Source: Thermoplasmata archaeon (GTDB lineage Archaea > Thermoplasmatota > Thermoplasmata > Lutacidiplasmatales > UBA184). Taken from it: DNA of 64,000 bases. A model generated the notes under the pieces. The model did no database searches, was not told the DNA's origin, and saw only the letters and a program-made list of their open reading frames with translations. Where the stretch lies: NCBI GenBank assembly GCA_021817245.1, contig JAKAVQ010000002.1, forward strand, positions 140,721 to 204,720, in the 5' to 3' direction. The position numbers and the translations under genes are program-made. Below, one piece after another: positions 33,874 through 43,095 of this stretch. Positions within the stretch are counted from its first letter, which is position 1, and each line of letters begins with the position of its first letter.

Positions 33874-36363
33874 TCATACGACCGGGCTCGGGAGCAGGAG
33901 AACCTCCCACGGGCTGTCCCGGAACAAGATCGTCGCCCCGAACTCGTACACGAAGTACGCCTCCACGCCCCGCTGGAGCGCCTTGGTGATGTTGTTGAGC
34001 AGAACGAACCGCGTCTGCCACCCCGCGAGGACCCCCGGGGTCGTGATGACGGCGGGGAGCGGGCTCCCGAGCGTGTTCGCCCCCGGGGTACGGAGCGCGA
34101 TCGAGAGGTTGAGCGAGCTCGCCCCGTAAGGGCTCGAGCTCGTCGAGGAGAACCGCAGTGCGACGCTGGACGGTTGGCTCGAGGACCCGAGCGGGATCGA
34201 GGCAATGCCCGGTGGTGCGACGGTTCCGTTCGTCACCACGCTGAGGAAGTTCTTGACGCCCACGTTCCACGAGAACGCGCTGCCGCCCGGCGAGACCTGC
34301 GGGCGGGGGAGCGCGGGGACGGCCGATCGCAGGCCCGCGCTGATCTCCCGGAGCATCGTGCCGGGTACCGCCTGGGCCGAGACGTTCACGTACACGGGGC
34401 CGTCGGGAACGACCGTGGAGGTCACTGTAAGGTTGTACTCGGGTGCGGCGTATCGGAACGTGAGGGTGGGATCGGTCCCGTTCGTGTAGCTCGTCGCGGG
34501 GACGGTCGCCCCGAGGTGCCAGGCGGGCACCGCGGTGCCGTTCTCGAGGGTCACGACGAAGGCATCCGGAACGAAGTTGAAGATCGAGGTCGGGGTCCCG
34601 AACCGCAGCGCCCCGTAGGCCGGAGACGCGTCAAAGAACTCGGGGACCGCGCCCGGTGCCCCCACGAACTCGATGCCGTTCGTGACGGCGGTCCGATAGT
34701 GGAAGGGGAAGTAGGCCAGCTGGTCGTCCTGGACCCGTCCCGACTTGAAGATGAACCCGCTCACGATCGTGGGCGCGTAGACGTTGCGGTCGGTCATCGC
34801 GAACGTCCAGTGGAGGGTGGCCCCTCCCGAGATGGAGAGGATGCTGCCGGGGATCCCCGATTGTTGGATCGCCTCCATGGCGCGGACGTACTGCCAGCTG
34901 TGAAGCGAACCGGAGTACTGCCGCTGGAAGCCGACAAGGCCGGGATAGGCGAAGACCCCACCGGCGAGAAGGACGATGACGAGCCCGCAAACGGCGACCG
35001 TGGGCACGAGCGTCACGGGTCGGCGGCGCAGGGTCGAACGGCGTCGGGGCGGAGCGCGCGCGGCCGGGCCCGCGGTCGGGGCTGCGGTGGGATTGGCGGC
35101 GGAGGAGGCGCGAGCGGCGGGGGCTCCGGGAGCGCGGACCGGAGGAGAACACCAGAAGAAGATGGTGTCGTAGCCGAGCAGCCCCACCAGGAGGAACGGC
35201 AGGTAGAGGGAGTAGGCGAATCGTCGGTAGTCGGTGTAGATCGACAGGATCCAGCCGCCGATCGCCATGGCGAGGACCGCGAGGACGCTCGAGGCGACCA
35301 CGATCACCGACGGGGTGAGGTACCGGGGTCGGCGCCACGCGAGCACCAGCATCGTGACGAAGACGATCGCGGAGAACGCCGTCGCGATGGCGAACGAGCC
35401 GTCGGCCGTCTTGATCTGGTGGAAGCCGATCACCCCCCCGAGCGCTTGGAGGTGAAGGGGGTAGAGCACGGCGGAGAGCGGGAACCTCAGGTGCCCGAGC
35501 ACGTTCGTCTTGAGGTAGTTGTTCTGCGCGATGCGGAAGAAGCGGGTCCCGAGATAGTACGCCCCGATCCCGAGTCCGGCGACCGCCATCCCGACCGCCC
35601 CCGCTCGGCTCACGAACATCGAGGCGGGGAGCTGGCGTTTGAGCAGGAGAAAGAACCCCGCGATCGCAACGGTCACGACGAGCGACAGGCCCACGAACTC
35701 GTGGGTCAGCAGGGCGGCCCCGAATCCGAGCCAGAAGTACAGCAGGTGGGCGGGCCGCCTGGCCCGGAGGTACCTGAGCCCGAACGCGAGCGAGAGGTTG
35801 AAGAAGACGAGCCCGAGGAGGGTCGGGTAGCCTCCGAAGAAGAAGAGGCGGTCGAAAGGGACCGTGACGAAAAGCAACGCTTCCGCGAGCACGGCGCTCA
35901 CGCGGAACCGAAAGATCGAGCGACCGAGCACGTACACCGACAGGCCGAGCAGGATCGTCACGAACCCGAGGTAGAGGCGAGGACCGACGAGGGGGCCGCC
36001 GCCGAGCTGCACGAAGAACCCCAGGAGCGGGAACATGAGCGGAGGGTAGCCGAACGGAACGATCTCGGACGGGTGGGGGTAGAAGATGAACGGGTAGGAG
36101 AGGGCGGTCCACGTGCCCGTGTCTCCTCCGAGCGGGACCGGCGCGATGAGGGAGAACCACTCGACGATCACCGCGAAGGCGACCGCGATCCCGACGGCGG
36201 CGATCCAGCCGCTCGCCTCCGGACGGGGCGTAAGCAACGTCCCCGTCGTCGGAACGAACGGCCCCGCAGGGGCGGTCGGCCGCTCGGCCACCGGTTGCGG
36301 GGCCGGACCGGCGGTGGACCCCGCCGCCACCTCCCGATCGACCACGCTCTCCCCGGTGCGCAC
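33874..36363 (-). CDS. Polytopic GT-C-like membrane protein with large extracellular C-terminal domain
   Basis: The 829-residue protein has a cytoplasmic Pro-rich N-terminus, about 10-11 membrane helices up to residue about 440, one further helix (VAVCGLVIVLLAGGVFAYPG), then about 350 residues that should lie outside the cell. The first extracytoplasmic loop contains PLGGDTGTWTALSYPFIFYP, with an Asp in the place typical for GT-C transferases using lipid-phosphate sugars. The second loop has FFFGGYPTLLG. The soluble domain is rich in beta-strands and N-x-S/T. I cannot name the exact family. A membrane glycosyltransferase acting on surface glycans fits the context best; related archaeal proteins are annotated only as membrane proteins. 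The start is GTG, with a GGATAAATG box about 60 nt upstream. Confidence 0.65.
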   Translation of the reverse strand: MRTGESVVDREVAAGSTAGPAPQPVAERPTAPAGPFVPTTGTLLTPRPEASGWIAAVGIAVAFAVIVEWFSLIAPVPLGGDTGTWTALSYPFIFYPHPSEIVPFGYPPLMFPLLGFFVQLGGGPLVGPRLYLGFVTILLGLSVYVLGRSIFRFRVSAVLAEALLFVTVPFDRLFFFGGYPTLLGLVFFNLSLAFGLRYLRARRPAHLLYFWLGFGAALLTHEFVGLSLVVTVAIAGFFLLLKRQLPASMFVSRAGAVGMAVAGLGIGAYYLGTRFFRIAQNNYLKTNVLGHLRFPLSAVLYPLHLQALGGVIGFHQIKTADGSFAIATAFSAIVFVTMLVLAWRRPRYLTPSVIVVASSVLAVLAMAIGGWILSIYTDYRRFAYSLYLPFLLVGLLGYDTIFFWCSPPVRAPGAPAARASSAANPTAAPTAGPAARAPPRRRSTLRRRPVTLVPTVAVCGLVIVLLAGGVFAYPGLVGFQRQYSGSLHSWQYVRAMEAIQQSGIPGSILSISGGATLHWTFAMTDRNVYAPTIVSGFIFKSGRVQDDQLAYFPFHYRTAVTNGIEFVGAPGAVPEFFDASPAYGALRFGTPTSIFNFVPDAFVVTLENGTAVPAWHLGATVPATSYTNGTDPTLTFRYAAPEYNLTVTSTVVPDGPVYVNVSAQAVPGTMLREISAGLRSAVPALPRPQVSPGGSAFSWNVGVKNFLSVVTNGTVAPPGIASIPLGSSSQPSSVALRFSSTSSSPYGASSLNLSIALRTPGANTLGSPLPAVITTPGVLAGWQTRFVLLNNITKALQRGVEAYFVYEFGATILFRDSPWEVLLLPSPVV

Positions 36364-36620
36364 CCGTGTGGGTCGGGGCCGACCGCGGGGGGCGCCCTTG
36401 GGCCAGCACCCCTGCCCTCATTTATCCTATTCTCCTGGAAAGGGACCCCCGACCCTTAGTGGCTCACGGGCCCCCGGACGGCCCGGAGCGACAGTCGTAC
36501 GGCCCCGGTGCGGCGGGGGTCGCTCGCGAAGCCGGGCGCGCGCGCGACAGCGCGACGACCTCCGCCGAGGGCCGAGCGGGCGGTCAGGATTTAAATAGGG
36601 AATCCGACGCTGGATTGCCG

Positions 36621-38030
36621 ATGAGACGTCTGCTCGTCCTCGGCCTCGATTCCGTGCCCGCAGGTTTCGCCTTCGATCGGTACATCGACCGGATGCCCCA
36701 CCTGAAGGCGCTCGTGGCGCGCTCGCCGCACGGGACGCTGAGGACCGTCGACCCCCCGATCACCGTGCCCGCGTGGGCCGTGATGTTCTCGGGCGTCGAT
36801 CCGGGCACCCTCGGGATCTACGGCTTCCGCCACCGCAAGCCGGGCACCTACCAGACGATGTACACCCCGACCTCGACGATGATCCCGTTCCCGCCCCTCT
36901 GGGACCTCCTTTCGCGCGCGGGACGGCGGGTCGCAGTCATCGGGATGCCGCCCGGCTACCCTCCGCCCCACGTGAACGGGGTGTACGTCTCCGATTTCCT
37001 GACCCCGGACTCGGCGAAGGACTTCGTCTACCCGGCGTCGCTGATCCCCGAGGTCCAGGCCGCCGCGAGCGGCGAGTACCAGTTCGACGTCACGTTCCGG
37101 GCGGAGGATCGCGACCGGGTCGAGCGGGAGGTCTTCGAGATGACCCGACGGCGGTTCGCCGTCGCCCGTCACCTCTGGGCAAAGGAGCGATGGGACTTCT
37201 TCGCGCTCCACGAGATCGGTCCCGACCGGATCCACCACGCCTTCTGGAAGTACTTCGACGAGACCCACCCGCGCTACGTGCGGGACTCCCCCTACAACTC
37301 GGTAGCGGACCGTTACTACGCTCTCCTCGACGCGGAGATCGGCCGCTTCCTCGAGGACGTTCCGGACGACGTTCTGGTCTGGATCGCCTCGGACCACGGC
37401 AGCCAGGCGATGGACGGCTGCTTCTGCATCAACCAGTGGCTCATCGAGAACGGCTATCTGAGGCTCAAGGGTCCCATGCCCCCGGCCGGGACGCCCCTCG
37501 AAACGGTTCCGGTCGACTGGGCGCACACGCGCGTTTGGGGCTCGGGGGGCTACTACGCGCGGCTGTTCTTCAACGTCCGGGGCCGGGAGCCCGAGGGAAT
37601 CGTCGACCGGAAGGATCTCGCGTCCTTGACGGACGAACTGCGGGCCCGTCTCGGCGCCGTCGTCCGACCGGACGGACGACCCCTGGACGCCGAGCTGCTC
37701 GACCCCGCCCGGATCTACCATCAGGTCCGGGGGGACGCCCCCGACCTCATGGGATACTTTGGGAAGCTACGCTGGCGCTCGGCCGGCACGATCGGACACC
37801 CGTCGCTCTTCCTCTCCGAGAACGACACGGGCCCGGACGACTCGGTCCACTCGATGGACGGGTTCTTCGTGCTCTCCGACCCGAAAGACGGGGGCCGTGC
37901 CGGGCGCCTCCCCGAGCAGTCGATCCTCGACGTCGCCCCGACGCTGCTCACCCGCCTCGGCATGCCCGTGCCCGCTCACATGCAAGGGAAACCGATCGCT
38001 GCACTGACGGCCGTCCGAGAGTCGGGCTAG
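36621..38030 (+). CDS. Type I phosphodiesterase/nucleotide pyrophosphatase-like protein (paralogue 2)
   Basis: The 469-residue protein is paralogous to the one at 29602-31044. It shows LLVLGLDSVPAG, DPPITVPAWAVMFSGVDPG (predicted Thr nucleophile; Ser in the paralogue), FFALHEIGPDRIHHAFWKY and VWIASDHGS. These are the metal-binding and nucleophile elements of the alkaline phosphatase superfamily. It has no signal peptide. ATG at 36621 lies about 28 nt after GATTTAAATAGG, one of the clearest promoter boxes in the window, so it is probably leaderless. The longer in-frame ORF from 36366 is noncoding leader and promoter. The substrate is unknown. The Ser/Thr difference between paralogues suggests divergence in activity. 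Confidence 0.85.
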   Translation: MRRLLVLGLDSVPAGFAFDRYIDRMPHLKALVARSPHGTLRTVDPPITVPAWAVMFSGVDPGTLGIYGFRHRKPGTYQTMYTPTSTMIPFPPLWDLLSRAGRRVAVIGMPPGYPPPHVNGVYVSDFLTPDSAKDFVYPASLIPEVQAAASGEYQFDVTFRAEDRDRVEREVFEMTRRRFAVARHLWAKERWDFFALHEIGPDRIHHAFWKYFDETHPRYVRDSPYNSVADRYYALLDAEIGRFLEDVPDDVLVWIASDHGSQAMDGCFCINQWLIENGYLRLKGPMPPAGTPLETVPVDWAHTRVWGSGGYYARLFFNVRGREPEGIVDRKDLASLTDELRARLGAVVRPDGRPLDAELLDPARIYHQVRGDAPDLMGYFGKLRWRSAGTIGHPSLFLSENDTGPDDSVHSMDGFFVLSDPKDGGRAGRLPEQSILDVAPTLLTRLGMPVPAHMQGKPIAALTAVRESG

Positions 38031-38137
38031 GGGGCCGAAGACTCGGCCGGGACCCCAACGATGCGTCCGTCCCTGGCCCGGCCGGAGGCGGAAGGGTATC
38101 GCGGGAGACGGGCCGCGACGGTCGCCGTATCGGTCCT

Positions 38138-38713
38138 TTAGAGAGGGCGCCCACACCGCGGACAGAACCCGGCGTCCCCCGGCGCGACGGCCCCGCAATG
38201 CGCGCACCCCCGGTACTTCGGCCCGGGCGGCACCGGAGGCGAGGCTCCTCTCGACCGGGGCCCGACGGCCCCGAACGTTTCCGGTGGAGGGTCGCGGGCC
38301 GGCTCGTAGGGGGACGAGGGGCCCGGATCCGTTCGGGAACCGTACGGCTCGTCCTCGGGACCGAAGACGATCCCGCACGTACCCCCGATCACCCCGAGGA
38401 GGAGGCCCACCCCTTCTCCACCGCCGAGGCTCACCAGGCTCAGCACGGAGAAGACGACCACGAGGAGTCCCAGGAGGAGGTGCCAGTCGTCGGCCCACCA
38501 CAGGAGCACCGAGGCGAGGAGCACGAGCGACCCGAGGACGACCCCGGCCACGCCTCCGGCGACGACCGCCCCGATGCTCGGTGCGATCGCGCTGGGGACG
38601 AAGAGGTTCGCCTCCGCCGTCCCGAGGTATAGCTCGTAGGCACCGTAGGCCAGGATCACGAAGCCCCCGACGCTACCGAGGACCGGACCGGCGGCCCGCC
38701 GACCGTCCGCCAC
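38138..38713 (-). CDS. Four-helix membrane protein with C-terminal zinc ribbon
   Basis: The 191-residue protein has four hydrophobic segments between residues about 10 and 118 (for example SVGGFVILAYGAYELYLG and LLGLLVVVFSVLSLVSLGGG), then a Pro-rich linker and a C-terminal zinc ribbon of the form C-x2-C-x10-C-x2-C (CAHCGAVAPGDAGFCPRCG). The zinc ribbon is probably cytoplasmic. Such zinc-ribbon membrane proteins are widespread in archaea and have no known function. The GTG start is supported by a GCTTAAAGG box about 25 nt upstream. Confidence 0.75.
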   Translation of the reverse strand: MADGRRAAGPVLGSVGGFVILAYGAYELYLGTAEANLFVPSAIAPSIGAVVAGGVAGVVLGSLVLLASVLLWWADDWHLLLGLLVVVFSVLSLVSLGGGEGVGLLLGVIGGTCGIVFGPEDEPYGSRTDPGPSSPYEPARDPPPETFGAVGPRSRGASPPVPPGPKYRGCAHCGAVAPGDAGFCPRCGRPL

Positions 38714-38878
38714 GATCGGGCATCGGTCGTCCGATGCTTAAAGGTGCGGAACCTCACTTCGGTCGCGTCCGTCGACGCGGTCCGTCGTGCGTTGCCCCCC
38801 CTCGACAAGCCGCCGGGGGTTCGCGGAGGATCGGCGTCGGGCCCCGCGAGACCGCGCGCTCCCCGGACCCCGGCCGCG

Positions 38879-39361
38879 TTACGGGGAGGGGCGGGCGACG
38901 GGCGGTCGCATCGACTCGGGCATCTCGACGCAAACGACCTCGCCCCGGACCGTGACCTCGCCCGCGACCGAGACGGTCGTCTCGACCACGACCTTGCGGC
39001 CGCTCGTCGATCGCGCGCGGCCCCGAAGGACGAGCTCGGGGCCGAGCGGCGTCGGTCGGAGGAAGTCGACCTTGAGGGACGCGGTCACGAACCGGTGCGG
39101 GGGCGCGCTCCCGATCTCGCGACCCTCGAGCCGGTACGTCGCCGCGGCGGCGGTCCCCGTAGCGTGGCAGTCGACGAGGGAGGCGAGGATCCCTCCGTTG
39201 ACGAACCCCGGGATCGCGATATGGTACGGCTTCGGCGTGAACCGGGCCACCGTCTCGGTGCCGTCCCAGAAGCTCCGCAGGTGGTGGCCGTGCTCGTTCA
39301 GCCGGCCGCACCCGTAGCAGTGCGCGAGCTCGTCCGGGTAGAGGTCCTGGAACGCGTTCAT
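38879..39361 (-). CDS. PaaI-type hotdog-fold thioesterase
   Basis: This protein of about 160 residues has the hotdog family signature: HHLRSFWDG, then GFVNGGILASLVDCHATGTA (central helix with the catalytic-site Asn-Gly-Gly and Asp), followed by VTASLKVDFLRPTPLG. These enzymes hydrolyse acyl-CoA thioesters. An N-terminal CYGCGRLNEHG resembles the Cys pair seen in some archaeal members. ATG at 39361 starts the conserved MNAFQDLYPDELAHC sequence; ATG at 39391 would add ten residues. The region upstream is shared with the divergent OB-fold gene. The acyl substrate is unknown. Confidence 0.85.
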   Translation of the reverse strand: MNAFQDLYPDELAHCYGCGRLNEHGHHLRSFWDGTETVARFTPKPYHIAIPGFVNGGILASLVDCHATGTAAAATYRLEGREIGSAPPHRFVTASLKVDFLRPTPLGPELVLRGRARSTSGRKVVVETTVSVAGEVTVRGEVVCVEMPESMRPPVARPSP

Positions 39362-39455
39362 GGCCGGTCGGTCCGAGGGCCGCGACCTCATGAGCTGTTC
39401 GTCGGGGCGCGGGGAACCCAAGACCCTTTTCCCCCGACGCGCCTTCGGTCCGGCG

Positions 39456-39764
39456 ATGCCCGAGAGCGCGCCGCCCCGAACGTTCATCTCGGACCTGCGG
39501 CCCGGCCGCGTCGCGACGATCGAAGCGTCGGTCGCGCAACTCGAGGCCGTGCGGGAGGTCCCCCAGCGCGACGGGGGGTCGACGAAGGTCCGCAACGGCA
39601 CGCTGCGCGACGGCACGGGCGAGATCGCGCTCGTCCTCTGGGGCGCCGAGGTCGAGCTCGTCAGCGAGGGCGACTCCGTCCGGCTCGTCGACGCCTGGGT
39701 GAAGGACTACAAGGGCCGACCGCAGATCTCGCTCGGCCGGATCGGCCGGCTCGAAAAGCGCTAG
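39456..39764 (+). CDS. Single OB-fold nucleic-acid-binding protein (RPA/SSB-like)
   Basis: The 102-residue protein is a single OB fold: RVATIEASVAQLEAVREV, then VRNGTLRDGTGEIALVLWG and VRLVDAWVKDYKGRPQISLG. This strand pattern matches archaeal RPA-like single-stranded DNA-binding domains and related small OB proteins. It probably binds single-stranded DNA or RNA, but may instead have a translation-related role. ATG at 39456 lies 28 nt after an ACCCTTTTCC box, so a leaderless transcript is likely. Confidence 0.8.
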   Translation: MPESAPPRTFISDLRPGRVATIEASVAQLEAVREVPQRDGGSTKVRNGTLRDGTGEIALVLWGAEVELVSEGDSVRLVDAWVKDYKGRPQISLGRIGRLEKR

Positions 39765-39778
39765 GCGCGAACCCCGGG

Positions 39779-40516
39779 CTACGCCGGGGGCGGCGAGCGG
39801 TGGAACGGGTGGGCGGCGGTGGCCCGGCGCGCGGCATCCTCCTCGTGGACGTACGCGTTCGCCCGGACGACTCGCCCGAGCTTCTCGCGGAACGCCGGGA
39901 GACGGTCGCCCCGGACCCCGACGATCAGCCGGTCGTCCCCGAGGTCGGTGTAGAGTCGCGACCCCGTGCAGCCGAACGAGACGGCGACCGGCGCGCCCTG
40001 GTTGAGGATCGGCAGTATCGCGCACATCGGCCGCCCGTTCATCGGGACGGTCCAGGGGTCCGGCTCCGACCCCGCCGCTTCCGTGGCCAGCATCGCGCCG
40101 CGAGGGCTCGTGAACAGCAGGACCGCCGTCGGCGGGAACGGTAGCGCGCCGAGCGGACCGTACGCGACGAACTTCGGGGCGACCGGGTTGTGGGGGACGT
40201 GCGCCTCCTCGCCCGGGTTGAGGTACCCCTCCCGCTGCATCGCGGTCAAGGTCTCCCTGAGCCGGGCGCCGACGGCCCCCTCGGGACGGATACCGAGGAC
40301 GAACGCTCCGACCTCGCACTCCTCGTGCTTCGAAAGGCCGGCGAAGAACGGCGACCGGGCCCCGAACGCGAAGAAGGTGCAGACCGACGGCACTCCACCG
40401 GGGTGCTCGGGGACGCCGGACGGCGCCTGGTCGAGGTACGTCACCTGGACGGGCGGCGAATCGAGGCGCAGGCTCCGGACCAGTTCTTCCGCCGTGCGGG
40501 CCAGAGCTTCGGTCAT
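39779..40516 (-). CDS. DUF169-family protein
   Basis: The 245-residue protein matches the DUF169 family: an N-terminal helix, PPVQVTYLD, then a Cys-containing segment VCTFFAFGARSPFFAG, KHEECEVGAFVLG, and VSFGCTGSRLYTDLGDDRLIVG. DUF169 proteins are common in archaea and anaerobic bacteria. The conserved cysteines suggest metal or cofactor binding, but no function is established. The ATG lies about 27 nt after a CCTATACAGG box. The 3' end lies 14 nt from the convergent OB-fold gene. Confidence 0.78.
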   Translation of the reverse strand: MTEALARTAEELVRSLRLDSPPVQVTYLDQAPSGVPEHPGGVPSVCTFFAFGARSPFFAGLSKHEECEVGAFVLGIRPEGAVGARLRETLTAMQREGYLNPGEEAHVPHNPVAPKFVAYGPLGALPFPPTAVLLFTSPRGAMLATEAAGSEPDPWTVPMNGRPMCAILPILNQGAPVAVSFGCTGSRLYTDLGDDRLIVGVRGDRLPAFREKLGRVVRANAYVHEEDAARRATAAHPFHRSPPPA

Positions 40517-40572
40517 CGATGCGTCGCCATCCGACCCTCCCTATACAGGGTTTCCCCCGGGCCCGTCGTCCC

Positions 40573-41283
40573 TTACCGGGTCGCGCCGTTCGGGTAGTCG
40601 GTGAGGTCGTCGGCCTGTTCGAGATCGAGGAGATGGCCCATCTTCCTTCGCTTCGTTTCGAGGTACGGACGGTTGAAGTCGTTCGGCGGGATCTCGAGCG
40701 GCATCCGGCCGACGATGACGACGCCGTGACGCTCGAGGTCGCGGACCTTGTTCGGGTTGTTCGTGAGGATCCGGATCGAGCGGACGTGCAGCGACTTCAG
40801 CATGTGCGCCGCGACGCCGTAGTCGCGCTCGTCGGGGCGGAAGCCGAGGACCTCGTTCGCCTCGACCGTGTCGAGGCCCGCGTCCTGGAGCTGGTACGCC
40901 CGGACCTTGTTCGTGAAGCCGATCCCCCGGCCTTCCTGCCGCAGGTAGAGGACGATCCCCCGGTCCATCCGCCCGATCTTCTCGAGCGACTCGATCAGCT
41001 GGTCGCGGCAGTCGCAACGCAACGAGCCGATCGCATCGCCGGTCAGGCATTCCGAGTGGAGGCGGACGGCGATCTCCGAACCGTCGTAGACGTCGCCGTG
41101 GACGAACGCCGCATGCTCCTTGCGGTCGGAGTTGTTCCAGAACGCCACGACCTGGTACTCCCCGAACCGGGTCGGGAGGTCCGCCATCGCCCGGATCTGC
41201 ACGCACGTCTCCGGGTGATCGGGGCACTGGTGCTCCTCGTTCTCCCGGAGGAGCTCGGTGACCCGCGAATGCGGAATCCCCAT
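40573..41283 (-). CDS. ribA: GTP cyclohydrolase II
   Basis: The 236-residue protein carries the zinc-binding signature of GTP cyclohydrolase II, S-E-C79-L-T-G-D-A-I-G-S-L-R-C90-D-C92, plus the R-Q-E-G-R-G-I-G motif and YGVAAHMLKSLHV. It opens GTP to 2,5-diamino-6-ribosylamino-pyrimidinone phosphate in the first step of riboflavin synthesis. It has no DHBP synthase domain, so the other branch must be encoded elsewhere. A Cys-rich N-terminal stretch (QCPDHPETCVQ) is an addition to the usual enzyme. The ATG lies 28 nt after a GTTATTCGG box. No other rib genes are in the window. Confidence 0.92.
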   Translation of the reverse strand: MGIPHSRVTELLRENEEHQCPDHPETCVQIRAMADLPTRFGEYQVVAFWNNSDRKEHAAFVHGDVYDGSEIAVRLHSECLTGDAIGSLRCDCRDQLIESLEKIGRMDRGIVLYLRQEGRGIGFTNKVRAYQLQDAGLDTVEANEVLGFRPDERDYGVAAHMLKSLHVRSIRILTNNPNKVRDLERHGVVIVGRMPLEIPPNDFNRPYLETKRRKMGHLLDLEQADDLTDYPNGATR

Positions 41284-41352
41284 ACCGTCCCGAACGAGCC
41301 GGCCGGCCGAATAACTCCTTGCGAACGGCCGGGTAAGCCCTCGGGAGGCCCG

Positions 41353-42117
41353 TTACGGCTCCCGCCAGCGCGCGAGGAAGAGGGCGGCGCCCCCGAACAG
41401 GAGCGTGACGGCGACGAGCATCCCGACGGCGAAGAAGGGGGAATCGACGAACGCGACCCCCGTCGAGATCCCGCCGCCGAGGCCGACCGCGCGGTCGGCG
41501 AGCTGGGCCGAGTACGTCGAGGGGGCGAGCAGAGCGACCCACTGCCAGCGGGCCGGGATCTCGGTGGCCGGGTAGAAGACGGGCGGGAGCACCGAGAGGA
41601 GCGAGAAGACGAGCGTGCCGATCGGCCAGATCTCCCGGAGCTGCGCGAAGAGCGTGGAGATGAAGAATCCGAGCGTGGTCGCGAGGAGCCACGTGACGAG
41701 CACCACGCCGAGGAGGGCCGCGAGCGCGAGCGGGCCCACGGGGCGGACGAGGACGAGGATCGACGCGAAGAGGACGGTCGCCGGCAGCGCGAAGGCGAGC
41801 TCGCTGAGCGCCATCCCGAGGAGGTAGGCGAGGGGGCTCACCGGGCTCGCGACGAACACCTGCTGGAGCTGGCGCTCGAGCCTCAGGTACGCGCAGTCGT
41901 TCAGCATCCCGTTGCCGGTGAAGAGCGCCGTGAACAGGATCCCGCCGACGACGCCGAACGGGAAGAGGGAGCGGGGCGCGATCACGTAGAGGAAGAACAG
42001 GAAGCTGAACGGCGTCAGGAACACCGCGGCGATCAGGAGCGGCGAGCGCCAGAGCGGCATGATCCCGTTGAAGTAGCAGATGCGGAGGGCGGCCTGCGCC
42101 TGGGTGCGGAAGCTCAC
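41353..42117 (-). CDS. ABC-2 type transporter permease
   Basis: The 254-residue protein has six hydrophobic helices typical of ABC-2 permeases (for example LLIAAVFLTPFSFLFFLYVI and GTLVFSLLSVLPPVFYPATE, where the conserved F-x-P segment sits). With the ATPase encoded just upstream it should form an exporter for a drug, lipid or polysaccharide. Its GTG start overlaps the ATPase stop (GTGA). The substrate cannot be inferred. The region downstream to 41283 is short. Confidence 0.87.
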   Translation of the reverse strand: MSFRTQAQAALRICYFNGIMPLWRSPLLIAAVFLTPFSFLFFLYVIAPRSLFPFGVVGGILFTALFTGNGMLNDCAYLRLERQLQQVFVASPVSPLAYLLGMALSELAFALPATVLFASILVLVRPVGPLALAALLGVVLVTWLLATTLGFFISTLFAQLREIWPIGTLVFSLLSVLPPVFYPATEIPARWQWVALLAPSTYSAQLADRAVGLGGGISTGVAFVDSPFFAVGMLVAVTLLFGGAALFLARWREP

Positions 42118-43034
42118 GACTCGTCCTCCCCGATCCCCCGGCCGACGAGGTCGAGGAATGCCTCCTCGAGCGTCACCGGCCCGACCGTGACCTCGCCGCC
42201 GCGCGAGAGCGCGAGCTCGGTCAGCTCGCGGACCGACGCGCGCGCGGTCAGGAGGACGACACGGTCCCGGTCGGCGAAGACCTTGCCGAACGGCGCGAGC
42301 TCCTCCGGCCGCACGCCGCCCGAGAACTGGAGGCGGACCTCCCGGCCGACGGTCGCTTTGAGCGCCTCCCCGGTCCCCCGGTAGAGGATCCGGCCCCCCT
42401 CCACGACGGCGAGCTCGTCCGACAGCTGCTCGGCCTCGTCGAGGTAGTGCGTCGTCAAAAGGACGGTCGACCCGCGCCGGGCGGCCCGGCGGATCACCTC
42501 CCAGACCTGGCGTCGCGCGAACGGGTCCATGCCGAGCGTCGGCTCGTCGAGGAAGAGGAACGGGGCCTCGGTCGCGAGGACCATCGCGACCAGCGTCCGC
42601 TGCTGGAGGCCGCCCGAGAGGCGCAGCGCGATCACGTTCTGGTGGGGCAAAAGGCCCATCGCCTCGAGGATCGCGTCGGTGCGGCTCGTGGCGGACTCCT
42701 TCGATGCCCCGCGCACCCTCAGGTACTCGTAGACGTGCTCGCGCGGCGTCAGGTGGAAGAAGAGCTTCCCTTCCTGGGGAACGAGGGCCATCAGGGGCCG
42801 GACGGACGCCGGGTCGGCGACGACGTCGTGGCCAAAGAGCGTGACCGTTCCCTCGGTCGGCAAGAGGAGCGTCGCCGCGATCTTGATGAACGTCGTCTTC
42901 CCGGCGCCGTTCCGTCCGAGGAACGCGAAGAGCGCGTTCTTCGGGATCGCGAGGTCGACGCGGTCGAGGGCCCGGACCGACGCGCCCCGTCGGGCGTACG
43001 TCTTCGAGAGCCCGACCGCCTCGAGCGCGTCCAT
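42114..43034 (-). CDS. ABC-2 type exporter ATPase subunit
   Basis: This ATPase of about 306 residues has Walker A GRNGAGKTT, a Q-loop in LVPQEGKLFF, a slightly unusual signature LSGGLQQR (Gln at the usual position replaced by Leu), Walker B FLFLDEPTLGMD and the H-loop TTHYLDEAEQLSD. The C-terminal roughly 80 residues are the regulatory domain common in drug and polysaccharide exporters. ATG at 43034 begins the conserved MDALEAVGLSKTY and follows TTACTCTTTACG near 43060. It is coupled to the permease through a 4-nt overlap. Confidence 0.9.
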   Translation of the reverse strand: MDALEAVGLSKTYARRGASVRALDRVDLAIPKNALFAFLGRNGAGKTTFIKIAATLLLPTEGTVTLFGHDVVADPASVRPLMALVPQEGKLFFHLTPREHVYEYLRVRGASKESATSRTDAILEAMGLLPHQNVIALRLSGGLQQRTLVAMVLATEAPFLFLDEPTLGMDPFARRQVWEVIRRAARRGSTVLLTTHYLDEAEQLSDELAVVEGGRILYRGTGEALKATVGREVRLQFSGGVRPEELAPFGKVFADRDRVVLLTARASVRELTELALSRGGEVTVGPVTLEEAFLDLVGRGIGEDES

Positions 43035-43095
43035 CGGCCCCGGGCGAGCCGCCGTCGGCGTAAAGAGTAACGGCCGACCGGGCTCCGCCGCCCCG

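Noticed and set aside
33749-34270. N-terminal extension of the ten-module surface protein
   Set aside because: It would put about 175 low-complexity residues before a signal sequence and overlaps the GT-C-like gene.
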